A stretch of DNA of 64,000 nt, taken from assembly GCF_035607535.1 (NCBI RefSeq), contig NZ_JAYDZX010000001.1, positions 434,001-498,000 on the forward strand, written 5' to 3'. The notes under the pieces are model-generated. The model searched no databases. It had not been told where the DNA came from and was given only the letters and a program-made list of their open reading frames with translations. Position numbers and translations under genes: made by a program. Positions within the stretch are counted from its first letter, which is position 1. Every line of letters begins with the position of its first letter. Shown here piece by piece: positions 1-7,420 of this stretch. Source of the DNA: Salinimicrobium sp035607535. Lineage in GTDB: Bacteria; Bacteroidota; Bacteroidia; Flavobacteriales; Flavobacteriaceae.

Positions 1-207
1 ATTCCCTGTATCGAAAGAAATTCCATGGGTGCCATCAAAGCCATTAACGCCGCTGAAATGGCATTGGATGCAGATCTTATCCACGCCAAAGTTCCACTTG
101 ACAAGGTCATCGAAACTATGTGGGAAACAGCAAAAGACATGAATTCGAAGTATAAAGAAACTTCGGAAGGCGGATTGGCGGTGAGAGTGAGTTTGAGTGA
201 CTGCTAG
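1..207 (+). CDS. sdaA: L-serine ammonia-lyase (L-serine dehydratase), C-terminal end only
   Basis: The frame is open from base 1 and ends with TAG at 205-207, so only the last 68 residues are present. The segment starts IPCIERNSMGAIKAINAAEMAL, which matches the C-terminal part of the iron-sulfur L-serine dehydratase alpha domain (a PC.ERN...G..KAI..A..AL pattern, the Cys being a usual cluster ligand). The enzyme deaminates L-serine to pyruvate and ammonia in the cytoplasm. It then runs through the VIETMWETAKDMNSKYKETSEGGLAV block typical of the family end. The ATG at 25 is internal and is not the start. The gene is followed immediately by an inverted-repeat element that could end its transcript. 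Alternatives are few; the call rests on the short terminal motif set. Confidence 0.85.
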   Translation: MPCIERNSMGAIKAINAAEMALDADLIHAKVPLDKVIETMWETAKDMNSKYKETSEGGLAVRVSLSDC

Positions 208-553
208 GACCACCCCGCCCTCCGGGCACCCCTCCTTGAAAAAAGGAGGGGAACACCTTGAAGTCACAGGTGACTTCCTGCCTTCGGCAGGAGCTGTGAC
301 CCAAAAATCCATTCTTCTGGATATTACCTGCAAAAGCTAATATAGGTCTTACATCTCCTTCTGTCAAAGGTTGAAGGAATGCAAAGCAGAATTCAAATTT
401 GAAACCTCTTTCCTCTCGAAGAGAGTGAACGCGCAGCGGAATTATAAACTTGAACTCCCTCCACTTGTGGAGGGTTTCGCGCAGCGAATGTCTCGAATAG
501 CTCCCCTCCTTTTTTCAAGGAGGGGTGGCAGGCGATAGCCTGACGGGGTGGTC
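208..553. repeat. Intergenic element with near-identical terminal inverted repeats
   Basis: The left end (208-252) and right end (501-553) are inverted copies. Both carry GACCACCCCG at the outer edge and an inner ACCCCTCCTTGAAAAAAGG-type arm; they differ by a few bases and a short insertion between these blocks. Each arm also forms its own hairpin (CCCTCCTT/AAGGAGGG). The interior has another hairpin pair: GTCACAG 263-269 with CTGTGAC 294-300, enclosing CCTGCC-TTC-GGCAGG at 277-291. The remainder has no convincing gene; an 83-codon minus-strand frame crosses the left arm and overlaps sdaA, so it is not called. The structure suggests a dispersed MITE-like or bidirectional-terminator repeat, but copy number cannot be judged from one window. 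Confidence 0.7.
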
Positions 554-593
554 AGGCGCTACACCCGCGAAGCGGAACTAAATTATCCCTAAC

Positions 594-1052
594 CTAATAT
601 TCCAGTTTCGACAACAGCACGATCTGCCCCAAATGATAAGCATCATGTTGGATTATCCCCTGAATCAAATAATAATACCGCTGATCATTCCCCGGATAAG
701 TTTTTTCGAGGTCTTCATCTTTTAAGTTATCAAAGAATTCCAGCCACTCCTGTTGTGATTGCTCCAGTTCTTGCAGGGTCTTTTTCCAGGCTTCCTCAGA
801 TGTATCTAAAGTTTCACGAATAAAATTATCTTCAGGCACCGAAATAATATTTCCGTTCAGGCGCTTCAGGATCATACGTCGCCACTCGATGATATGAACG
901 ACAATTTGCCAGATCGAATTCCGGCCTTCAGCAATTTTTTTACGCGCTTTTTCCGCAGAAATCCCTTTAAGCGTTTGCTTCAGGTTTTCATCAATCCATG
1001 GGTCCCCATCATAGAGCTGGGAAAACTCTTGTTTTAACCTCTGTGTTTCCAT
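594..1052 (-). CDS. DinB-like four-helix bundle protein
   Basis: This is a 152-residue cytoplasmic protein of the DinB/YfiT-like metal-binding superfamily. The expected histidine triad is visible: H53 (in IVVHIIEW), H136 (QHDAYH) and H140 (AYHLGQI), the last two in the usual HxxxHxGQ-like arrangement near the C terminus. Family members bind a divalent metal; some act as thiol-dependent transferases, but no specific reaction can be assigned. The frame opens at 1076, but that start overlaps the upstream gene. The ATG at 1052-1050 lies one base after the upstream TAG and gives the normal DinB N terminus, so it is preferred. It is the second gene of a two-gene unit with the NTF2-like gene. Confidence 0.8.
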   Translation of the reverse strand: METQRLKQEFSQLYDGDPWIDENLKQTLKGISAEKARKKIAEGRNSIWQIVVHIIEWRRMILKRLNGNIISVPEDNFIRETLDTSEEAWKKTLQELEQSQQEWLEFFDNLKDEDLEKTYPGNDQRYYYLIQGIIQHDAYHLGQIVLLSKLEY

Positions 1053-1053
1053 G

Positions 1054-1530
1054 CTATTTAAGTTTCTTCTCATCACATCCCTCTCTCCTTCTGGTGTCTA
1101 TGAGGTAAATGATCTTCCATTCTCCTTTTTGCTTCAGAAGTTGAAAGTTGTTTACGCCACAGTGGCTAAAAGCGTCATTAAGAAAAAATGAGTAAGGCGT
1201 CCAGGCATTAGCCATGTCTCCGTCTATTTTGATCACGTAATCATGCAGCACTTCTTTAAAAGAAGTCTCCAGCGGGATAGAAACTATACCTTTTAAGACT
1301 TTCGCCAATTCCTCATGGACCAGCTTGGTATCACCTTCCTTAGTTTTAGCTATGGTCTGCACCACAGGCTCTTTATGAAATACAGATTTCATAATAAGGG
1401 AATCCCTGGCGTGGAAGCCCTCAAAAAAGGTATTTACAACCTTCTTTATTTTTTCTTCCTCAGAAGAATTCTGTGCACTTGCAAAGATTCCAAAAAGGAG
1501 AAAAACAGCACTTGTGATAAGTGTTTTCAT
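1054..1530 (-). CDS. Secreted NTF2-like (SnoaL/DUF4440-type) protein
   Basis: A 158-residue protein begins with a clear signal peptide (MKTLITSAVFLLFGIFASA, cleavage before QNSS), so it is exported to the periplasm or beyond. The mature part EEEKIKKVVNTFFEGFHARDS is the standard first helix of NTF2-like proteins, followed by the strand-rich segment ending in WKIIYLIDTRRREGC. NTF2-like folds form open cones that bind small ligands or serve as immunity or scaffold domains. No catalytic residues identify a reaction. Its stop codon lies one base before the preferred start of the DinB-like gene, suggesting co-transcription. It is divergent to panB with about 56 bases between starts, so the two promoters share that gap. 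Confidence 0.75.
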   Translation of the reverse strand: MKTLITSAVFLLFGIFASAQNSSEEEKIKKVVNTFFEGFHARDSLIMKSVFHKEPVVQTIAKTKEGDTKLVHEELAKVLKGIVSIPLETSFKEVLHDYVIKIDGDMANAWTPYSFFLNDAFSHCGVNNFQLLKQKGEWKIIYLIDTRRREGCDEKKLK

Positions 1531-1586
1531 ATCATCATGGTTTTGCAGGTAATTTAGTACTTTTACCTGAATTTAATTTTTACCCT

Positions 1587-2405
1587 ATGTCAGTCGCTAA
1601 GAAAGAATACAAGCGTATTACCACAAAATCTCTTGTTGAAATGAAATCAAATGGAGAAAAGATCTCCATGCTTACTTCCTATGATTTTTCAATGGCCAAA
1701 ATCGTGGATGGGGCCGGCATAGATGTGATCCTGGTAGGTGATTCGGCAAGTAATGTAATGGCAGGACATGAAACCACGCTTCCAATTACCCTTGACCAGA
1801 TGATCTACCACGCTGCAAGTGTGGTTCGGGCTGTAGATCGGGCGCTTGTGGTGGTCGATCTTCCCTTCGGAAGTTATCAAAGTGATCCCAAAGAAGCTTT
1901 GCGTTCTGCGATAAGGATCATGAAAGAAAGCGGCGGACACGCAGTAAAGCTGGAAGGCGGAAAAGAAATAAAGGATTCAGTTAAACGAATTCTTAATGCC
2001 GGAATTCCGGTGATGGGACACCTTGGCTTGACTCCGCAGTCGATTTACAAATTTGGAACATACACAGTAAGAGCTAAAGAAGAAGCCGAAGCGGAAAAAC
2101 TGAAGAACGATGCTTTAATGCTTGAAAAAGCGGGATGTTTTGCTTTGGTTCTTGAAAAAGTTCCGGCAAAACTGGCAAAAGAAGTAGCTGAAAGTCTAAC
2201 AATCCCTGTCATTGGAATTGGTGCAGGAAACGGCGTTGACGGACAGGTTTTAGTAGTTCACGATATGATTGGGATGACCCATGAATTTAATCCGCGGTTC
2301 TTGAGAAGATACCTGGATCTTTATTCAGAAATGACAAAGGCTTTCGAGCAGTACAGGGATGATGTGAAGAGCAGGAATTTCCCCTCGGATGAGGAACAAT
2401 ATTAG
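1587..2405 (+). CDS. panB: 3-methyl-2-oxobutanoate hydroxymethyltransferase
   Basis: PanB transfers a hydroxymethyl group from 5,10-methylene-tetrahydrofolate to 2-oxoisovalerate, giving ketopantoate, the first step of pantothenate/CoA synthesis. The sequence shows the TIM-barrel landmarks: SYDFSMAKIVDGAGIDVILVGDS (metal-binding Asp about residue 52), the MAGHETTLPIT segment, VKLEGGKE, VMGHLGLTPQS and GIGAGNGVDGQVLV. At 272 residues it has the family length. The frame is open from 1521, but the ATG at 1587 (MSVAKKEYKRITTKSL) gives the canonical PanB N terminus, so that start is chosen. Cytoplasmic. No other pantothenate genes are nearby. Confidence 0.95.
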   Translation: MSVAKKEYKRITTKSLVEMKSNGEKISMLTSYDFSMAKIVDGAGIDVILVGDSASNVMAGHETTLPITLDQMIYHAASVVRAVDRALVVVDLPFGSYQSDPKEALRSAIRIMKESGGHAVKLEGGKEIKDSVKRILNAGIPVMGHLGLTPQSIYKFGTYTVRAKEEAEAEKLKNDALMLEKAGCFALVLEKVPAKLAKEVAESLTIPVIGIGAGNGVDGQVLVVHDMIGMTHEFNPRFLRRYLDLYSEMTKAFEQYRDDVKSRNFPSDEEQY

Positions 2406-2445
2406 AAGTTGAATTTTAGAAATTAGAAGTACGAAGTTATCTTGG

Positions 2446-2877
2446 ATGAAGATAAGGTATTCAAAAAGTAGAGTTTTTTTAAATGGAACTTTGGGAGCGA
2501 CATGTGCCATTTTTGGAGCCTTAAAAGCTTTTGAAGGAACAGCAGATTTTGTCCATTACGTCCAGCTGATTTTAGGCGTATTACTGGTTTTTAGTTTCTT
2601 TGTTGAAGTCAAATTTGGATATCTAACTATTGTAGATGGAAAACTTAGTAAATATGCGTTTAGTTGGACAACCCTGGACCTCGATAAGGTTACCAGTATA
2701 AAATCTCAGCCGGGCCGGATCAAATTAGCTACTCCCGAAAAGAATCTCAGCATCAACACCTCGGTGATCGATAAAGAATCGATAAGAGATCTCTACCGGG
2801 AATTAGGTTCCCTGCAGCTCGATCGCCGGGAGAACCCTTTTACCGGTTGGTCCAATACAGTAACTATTAAACAATGA
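2446..2877 (+). CDS. Small membrane protein with PH-like domain, copy 1 of 3
   Basis: 143 residues. Two hydrophobic segments lie near the N terminus (about residues 11-28 and 35-55, including VHYVQLILGVLLVFSFFVEV). A soluble C-terminal half of alternating short strands follows (LDLDKVTSIKSQPGRIKLATPEKNLSI...), then an amphipathic helix with the ending RELGSLQLD. This hairpin-plus-strands layout resembles bacterial PH-like (YdbT/YcxB-type) proteins, but the family assignment is by architecture only. Its last four bases (ATGA, 2874-2877) contain the start codon of the next gene, so the two are translationally coupled. The next two genes are diverged paralogs. Function unknown. Confidence 0.7.
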   Translation: MKIRYSKSRVFLNGTLGATCAIFGALKAFEGTADFVHYVQLILGVLLVFSFFVEVKFGYLTIVDGKLSKYAFSWTTLDLDKVTSIKSQPGRIKLATPEKNLSINTSVIDKESIRDLYRELGSLQLDRRENPFTGWSNTVTIKQ

Positions 2878-3299
2878 TAGTAAGATATACGAGAAGGCAT
2901 CTTTTAGCAGATTTTATAGTTGGTTCATTGTACCTGCTTACCGGAATCTTAGGGATGATCTTCAACTCTGATATCTTTAAATATCTTTTTACAGCTTTAG
3001 GAATTCTCTACCTGGGGTCAGGCTTTTATAAATGGAGATTTCAGTATTTAAGAATAGAAGGTAAAATTCTTACTTGTTTTGTGCCTGGAGGAAAAAAAAA
3101 GCTTGATCTCAGCCAGGTTTCTCGAATCAAAAGTTTTACAGACGAAATCACCTTTTTGACACCTCATAAAGAGCTAACAGTCAGCACGAAGCTAATCAAC
3201 AAAGAAGACTTTCCTGCATTTAAAGAGTTTTTGGCTTCATTAGATATGGAACCGGATAAAAATTCTTTTTCTGTGACTGCTGAAAAACCTACAATATGA
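2874..3299 (+). CDS. Small membrane protein with PH-like domain, copy 2 of 3
   Basis: 141 residues, built like the preceding gene: two membrane spans (roughly 10-30 and 35-50, ...LADFIVGSLYLLTGILGMIF and YLFTALGILYLGSGFYKW) and a soluble tail with the aligned pattern KLDLSQVSRIKSFTDEITFLTPHKELTVSTKLINKEDF...LASLDME. The block [LS]xxVxxIKxxxxxIxLxTPxKxLxxxTxxIxKE is shared with copy 1. It overlaps the previous and the following gene by four bases (ATGA) each, so the three form one tightly coupled unit. No catalytic motif is seen. A bacterial PH-like membrane scaffold is a reasonable inference; no function is known. Confidence 0.7.
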   Translation: MIVRYTRRHLLADFIVGSLYLLTGILGMIFNSDIFKYLFTALGILYLGSGFYKWRFQYLRIEGKILTCFVPGGKKKLDLSQVSRIKSFTDEITFLTPHKELTVSTKLINKEDFPAFKEFLASLDMEPDKNSFSVTAEKPTI

Positions 3300-3712
3300 C
3301 TGTCAAGTACCGAAAAACGTTAATTTGGAAGGAGTTGATCCTGGGTTCGCTTTTTTTCATTTCAGGTATCTACTTCGCCCTTAGTGGGCCCTATAATTTT
3401 CTCCGCTATGGCTTTATAGTTGTTGGCCTGCTCCACTTGATTACCGGAATATATCAATTGAAAGTGCCTTATTTGAAGTTCAATAACGGTAGCCTTATAA
3501 GAGGCGGATTGATATCAAAATCTATTTCTCTATCTGAAGTAGAAAGGATCAGGAAGTTCGCCGGGGACTATACATTATATGCATCAGACAAGAAGCTAAA
3601 GATCAATTCAGAATTAGTGTGTAAGACTCAAAGAAAAGAACTTAATGAATTCCTGAGTTCACTGGATATTACCTTTGAAGAGACTCCTTCCCAAAAGTAT
3701 AAATACAGCTAA
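3296..3712 (+). CDS. Small membrane protein with PH-like domain, copy 3 of 3
   Basis: 138 residues, the third member of the array. Two N-terminal hydrophobic stretches (KELILGSLFFISGIYFALSG and YGFIVVGLLHLITGIYQL) precede a soluble tail with SISLSEVERIRKFAGDYTLYASDKKLKINSELVCK...LNEFLSSLDI, aligning with copies 1 and 2 in the strand region and in the closing ...LSSLDI helix. It starts within the ATGA overlap at 3296-3299. The pseudouridine synthase gene begins only 11 bases after its stop, so it may lie in the same transcript. Diverged from the other copies, which argues for an old duplication. Function unknown. Confidence 0.7.
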   Translation: MTVKYRKTLIWKELILGSLFFISGIYFALSGPYNFLRYGFIVVGLLHLITGIYQLKVPYLKFNNGSLIRGGLISKSISLSEVERIRKFAGDYTLYASDKKLKINSELVCKTQRKELNEFLSSLDITFEETPSQKYKYS

Positions 3713-3723
3713 AATTACCTTTT

Positions 3724-4422
3724 TTGACAGATAAGATAATTTCCACTCCGCATAACCTGCAAATCCTATACGAGGACAATCACCTGATCATCGTGAACAA
3801 ACGTCCCGGAGACATTGTACAGGGCGATAAAACGGGAGATGTACCGCTAAGTGAGGTGGTGAAGGAATACATCAAGATCAAGTACGAAAAACCGGGAAAC
3901 GTTTACCTCGGAGTGGTCCACCGTCTTGATCGTCCAACCAGCGGCATTGTACTTTTCGCTAAAACCTCAAAAGCACTACCCCGCCTCAATAAGCTTTTCA
4001 AAGAAAAAGGCGCCAAAAAAACTTATTGGGCAATAGTGAAAAGTGCACCGCCAAAACAGCAGGATACGCTCGTGCATTTCATGAAACGCAATCCAAAGCA
4101 GAACAAATCTTACGCCCACGTTAAGGAAATACCGGATTCCAAAAAAGCCATTTTAGAGTACCGTCTTTTAAAGCAACTTAATAATTATTTCCTCCTGGAA
4201 ATCGATCTGCAAACCGGAAGACATCACCAAATTAGAAGTCAGCTGTCAGCCATCGGCTGCCCGATCAAAGGAGATCTCAAGTACGGTTTCGACCGGAGCA
4301 ATAAAGACGGCAGTATTCACCTGCATGCGAGAAAGCTGGTTTTTGAGCATCCGGTAAAGAAAGAAAAACTGGAGATCATTGCGCCCCTACCAATAGATCC
4401 AATATGGAAAGCTTGTCAATGA
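3724..4422 (+). CDS. RluA-family RNA pseudouridine synthase
   Basis: Members of this family isomerise specific uridines of rRNA or tRNA to pseudouridine. The catalytic motif HRLDRPTSGIVLFAK is present with the aspartate at about residue 69. The preceding ILYEDNHLIIVNKRPG strand and the later LQTGRHHQIRSQLSAIGCPIKGDLKYG block are the other family signatures. At 232 residues it is a minimal catalytic domain without an S4 RNA-binding domain. No ATG is available near the N terminus. The TTG at 3724 gives the expected 12 residues before LQILYEDN and is taken as the start. The substrate RNA position cannot be told from sequence. Confidence 0.9.
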   Translation: MTDKIISTPHNLQILYEDNHLIIVNKRPGDIVQGDKTGDVPLSEVVKEYIKIKYEKPGNVYLGVVHRLDRPTSGIVLFAKTSKALPRLNKLFKEKGAKKTYWAIVKSAPPKQQDTLVHFMKRNPKQNKSYAHVKEIPDSKKAILEYRLLKQLNNYFLLEIDLQTGRHHQIRSQLSAIGCPIKGDLKYGFDRSNKDGSIHLHARKLVFEHPVKKEKLEIIAPLPIDPIWKACQ

Positions 4423-4502
4423 ACAATATCTCTTTACGGTTTTCCGTAATAACCTTATTACCAAAAACAGTTATATTTCAGCCTTGAAAAGTTCAATCAA
4501 AA

Positions 4503-5219
4503 ATGGCTCGATTTTTACCCCCCTTTGTCCTCCTCCTTTTTAGTTTAAGTTCGATTTCACAGACCAGGACCTATACAGATAAAAATTACCACGAGACTAT
4601 CAATCTTTTAGAAGCTGTATATTACGTGGAAAGGGAAACAGAGGCGGCCAATCCAGATGCAGGATACGAGAGATTTTATTATTTATCGGGAGAAAAACGG
4701 CTGGAACAATACTACAGCAGTTTTGAAGAAAGAACTCTTGAAGGTACTAAAAAAGTGTGGAGGCAGGATGGCAGCCTTATCCGGGAAAGCAACTACCTGA
4801 AAGGAAAACTTCATGGGCCCTGGATCTCCTACTGGGAAGACGGTAAGATGAAGAGAAAGGAGGTCTATAAAAAAGGTAAATTAAAAGAAAAAAATCTCTG
4901 GGATATGAACAGCAATCCGGTAGAATGGTATCCCCGAATGCAAAGACCCCAGTTTCCGGGTGGGGAAAAAGCAAGAATTAAATACATTGTAGCTAACACC
5001 ACAAAACCTGAAGGCGTAGCCGGGGGACGTGTAGTAGTAGGTTTTGTAATTGAAACAGATGGATCTGTTACCGATGTCGAAATAGAAGAAAGCACCTCAC
5101 CCGCTCTTAATCTCGCCGCTTATAACACCGTCAAAAATATGCCTTCCTGGCAGCCGGGTAAAATTGATGGTGATCCGGTAAGGGTAAAGCTTTCAATACC
5201 CCTGGTCTTCCGTGATTAA
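4503..5219 (+). CDS. Secreted MORN-like/TonB C-terminal domain protein, copy 1
   Basis: 238 residues with an N-terminal signal peptide (MARFLPPFVLLLFSLSSISQ). The middle part has YwqK/MORN-like repeats: GTKKVWRQDGSLIRESNYLKG and GPWISYWEDGKMKRKEVYKKG. The last 90 residues are a TonB C-terminal fold: RPQFPGGEKARIKYIV..., then GGRVVVGFVIETDGSVTDVEI and ALNLAAYNTVKNMPSWQPGKIDGDPVRVKLSIPLVF. There is no N-terminal membrane anchor or proline-rich linker as in true TonB, so this is a soluble exported domain of the type common in Bacteroidota. Its partner is unknown; a role in envelope protein interaction is inference. The following gene is a paralog with the same architecture, 22 bases downstream. 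Confidence 0.8.
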   Translation: MARFLPPFVLLLFSLSSISQTRTYTDKNYHETINLLEAVYYVERETEAANPDAGYERFYYLSGEKRLEQYYSSFEERTLEGTKKVWRQDGSLIRESNYLKGKLHGPWISYWEDGKMKRKEVYKKGKLKEKNLWDMNSNPVEWYPRMQRPQFPGGEKARIKYIVANTTKPEGVAGGRVVVGFVIETDGSVTDVEIEESTSPALNLAAYNTVKNMPSWQPGKIDGDPVRVKLSIPLVFRD

Positions 5220-5241
5220 ATAAAATAGATTCATCAAGCTT

Positions 5242-5967
5242 ATGAAAAGCATCTTTACCCTTCTGCTTATTTTTTCTTGCAGCATTTTCTATGCACAGGA
5301 AAAGATTTATCTGGACGGCAGTTATAACGAAACAACAGACCCATTAAACGCAGTTTTTTACAAGGTCGAAAAAGAAGTCAGCTTTGGAGAAATAGATCTT
5401 CATAGAAAAACCTATAGAATGAATGACAGTATCATGGCTGAACAATTTTATTCTATTAAGGATGGAAAAGAAATAAAGTGGGGAAAACACAAATTCTGGT
5501 ATACCACAGGAGAGCCCTGGTATGAGATTGAGTATAGAAACAATGAGCGACACGGGGAATTAATTGCCTGGTGGAAAAACGGATCCAAAAGAAGGCATGA
5601 TTTCTACAAAAAAGACAAATTAAAATCGGGAACTGTATGGAACGAACAAGGGCAGGAGCTGGAACATTTCCCTTACTGGATCCCTGCCTCATTTCCCGGA
5701 GGAAAAGAAGCTATGCAGGCGTATCTTAAGGAAAACCTGCCTATTCCCGAAAAACAAAAAGTTGGTACCACAGTAAAAGTTGCACTTCTTTTCAACATTA
5801 ATGAGGAGGGAACCATTAACGAGATCACGATCATTGATGGTGCTCCCCGGTGGTACAATGCTGTAGCCGTTCAGGTTTTGAGCAACATGCCGCGATGGAA
5901 TCCTGCAAGATATTTTGGAGAACCCCGCCCTTCGAGCTATAGTCTGCCTATCAGCTTTATAAAATAA
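5242..5967 (+). CDS. Secreted MORN-like/TonB C-terminal domain protein, copy 2
   Basis: 241 residues. A signal peptide (MKSIFTLLLIFSCSIFYAQ) leads into YLDGSYNETTDPLNAVFYKVEKE, which aligns with YTDKNYHETINLLEAVYYVERE of copy 1. The MORN-like stretch GKHKFWYTTGEPWYEIEYRNNERHGELIAWW and the TonB-C part (ASFPGGKEAMQAYLKENL..., INEEGTINEITIIDG, AVQVLSNMPRWNPARYFG) follow in the same order. The two genes are a tandem duplication and probably one operon. The TonB-C core motif M.RW.PAR is kept in both copies. No function beyond an exported binding domain can be inferred. Confidence 0.8.
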   Translation: MKSIFTLLLIFSCSIFYAQEKIYLDGSYNETTDPLNAVFYKVEKEVSFGEIDLHRKTYRMNDSIMAEQFYSIKDGKEIKWGKHKFWYTTGEPWYEIEYRNNERHGELIAWWKNGSKRRHDFYKKDKLKSGTVWNEQGQELEHFPYWIPASFPGGKEAMQAYLKENLPIPEKQKVGTTVKVALLFNINEEGTINEITIIDGAPRWYNAVAVQVLSNMPRWNPARYFGEPRPSSYSLPISFIK

Positions 5968-6016
5968 CCTTTATTTCGGCTTTCGTAAGAGAAGTTGTAA
6001 TTTACAGGAAAAAGAA

Positions 6017-7420
6017 ATGGCCGAGGAAATAAAGAACGAAGCGACAGTTAATATTCCGGAATTACTAGCTTCTCAAAAAGAATTTTTTGAGGCCGGTAAT
6101 ACCTTGGATGTTTCTGAAAGAATTGCCAGGCTTAAGAAGCTCAAAAATGTCATTGAATCAAAGGAGCAGGAAATCTCTGCTGCACTTTTTGCTGATTTTC
6201 GGAAGCCGGAATTCGAAACCTACGCCACCGAGACAGCACTGATCCTTAGCGAACTCAAGTATACGATCAAAAAATTAAGGAAGTGGGCGAAGCCAAAAAA
6301 GGTAAAAAGCACGCTTCTTAATTTTCCTTCCAAAGATTTTATTTATCCTCAGCCCTACGGAAACGTTCTAATCCTGGCGCCCTGGAATTATCCTTTTCAG
6401 CTGAGTGTTTCTCCGGCTATCGGCGCTTTGGCAGCGGGAAACACAGTGATGATCAAACCCAGTGAGTATGCTCCGGCAACTTCCAGCCTTACAAAAGAGA
6501 TCTTTGCTGAAGTTTTTCCTGAAGAACATGCTGCAGTGTTGTTAGGAGGCGTGGAAGTTTCACAGGAACTCCTGGAGCAAAAATGGGATTACGTCTTCTT
6601 CACCGGAAGTGTGCCGGTAGGACGGATCGTAGCCAAAGCAATAGCTCCTAATCTCACGCCCTCTACTTTAGAACTTGGTGGGAAGAATCCTTGTATCATC
6701 CACAGATCGGCAAAAATAGATCTCGCAGCCAAAAGAATTGTTTGGGGAAAATTCATCAACGCCGGACAAACCTGCATCTCCCCCGATTATGTCCTGATCG
6801 ACAAAAAGAAAAAGACTGAATTTACGGAGGCTGTAAAAAGTGAAATTAAGGCAGCTTTTGGAGAAGAAATAAAGAAGTCACCAGATTACGCCAGGATCAT
6901 CAATAGGAAGAACTTTGAAAGGCTTCAGGCTATGCTGGAAGGACAAACAATCATCACAGGTGGTGAGACTTCCCCGGGCGATAATTACATCGCTCCTACG
7001 CTTATCAATGAGCCTTCCTTTGACTCTGAAGTAATGCAGGATGAGATCTTTGGCCCCATCCTGCCTGTCCTCTCCTATTCAGAGGAACCTGAAATCGAGA
7101 AGATCATCAGCCGTTATCCAGATCCATTAGCCCTGTATGTCTTTGCGGAAGACAAGGAATTTTCAGAAAAAACTCTTCAAAGGTACCGTTTTGGAGGAGG
7201 TGCTTCCAATGATGTGGTGGTTCATATAGCCAATAAAAATCTGCCGTTTGGCGGAGTTGGCAGCAGCGGCTATGGCGGCTACCACGGCAAATTCTCCTTT
7301 GAAACTTTCACGCACAAGAAGAGCATCAGCAAACGAGCCACCTGGCTGGATATCCCGCTGCGATATGCTCCCTATAAAGGAAAACTTCCACTTATAAAAA
7401 AGGTGATGAAGAGACTCTAA
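6017..7420 (+). CDS. NAD(P)-dependent aldehyde dehydrogenase, class-3-like
   Basis: 467 residues, oxidising an aldehyde to the acid with NAD(P). The catalytic set is complete: N124 in APWNYPFQ, K147 in MIKPSEYAPA, the FFTGSVPVG cofactor motif, E219 in LELGGKNP and the nucleophile C253 in NAGQTCISPDY. The short length, lack of an N-terminal extension and hydrophobic-basic C-terminal tail (PYKGKLPLIKKVMKRL) match the class-3 fatty/aromatic aldehyde dehydrogenase group. The exact substrate is unknown. The gene has about 49 bases before it and ends tail to tail with the GNAT/amidase gene, the two stop regions overlapping by four bases (7417-7420). Confidence 0.92.
   Translation: MAEEIKNEATVNIPELLASQKEFFEAGNTLDVSERIARLKKLKNVIESKEQEISAALFADFRKPEFETYATETALILSELKYTIKKLRKWAKPKKVKSTLLNFPSKDFIYPQPYGNVLILAPWNYPFQLSVSPAIGALAAGNTVMIKPSEYAPATSSLTKEIFAEVFPEEHAAVLLGGVEVSQELLEQKWDYVFFTGSVPVGRIVAKAIAPNLTPSTLELGGKNPCIIHRSAKIDLAAKRIVWGKFINAGQTCISPDYVLIDKKKKTEFTEAVKSEIKAAFGEEIKKSPDYARIINRKNFERLQAMLEGQTIITGGETSPGDNYIAPTLINEPSFDSEVMQDEIFGPILPVLSYSEEPEIEKIISRYPDPLALYVFAEDKEFSEKTLQRYRFGGGASNDVVVHIANKNLPFGGVGSSGYGGYHGKFSFETFTHKKSISKRATWLDIPLRYAPYKGKLPLIKKVMKRL

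Noticed and set aside
116..367. 83-codon minus-strand frame over the sdaA end and the inverted repeat
   Set aside because: It overlaps sdaA and its middle is made of the repeat arm (PSFFQGG), so it is a by-product of the element. A gene remnant in the 300-367 part cannot be excluded.
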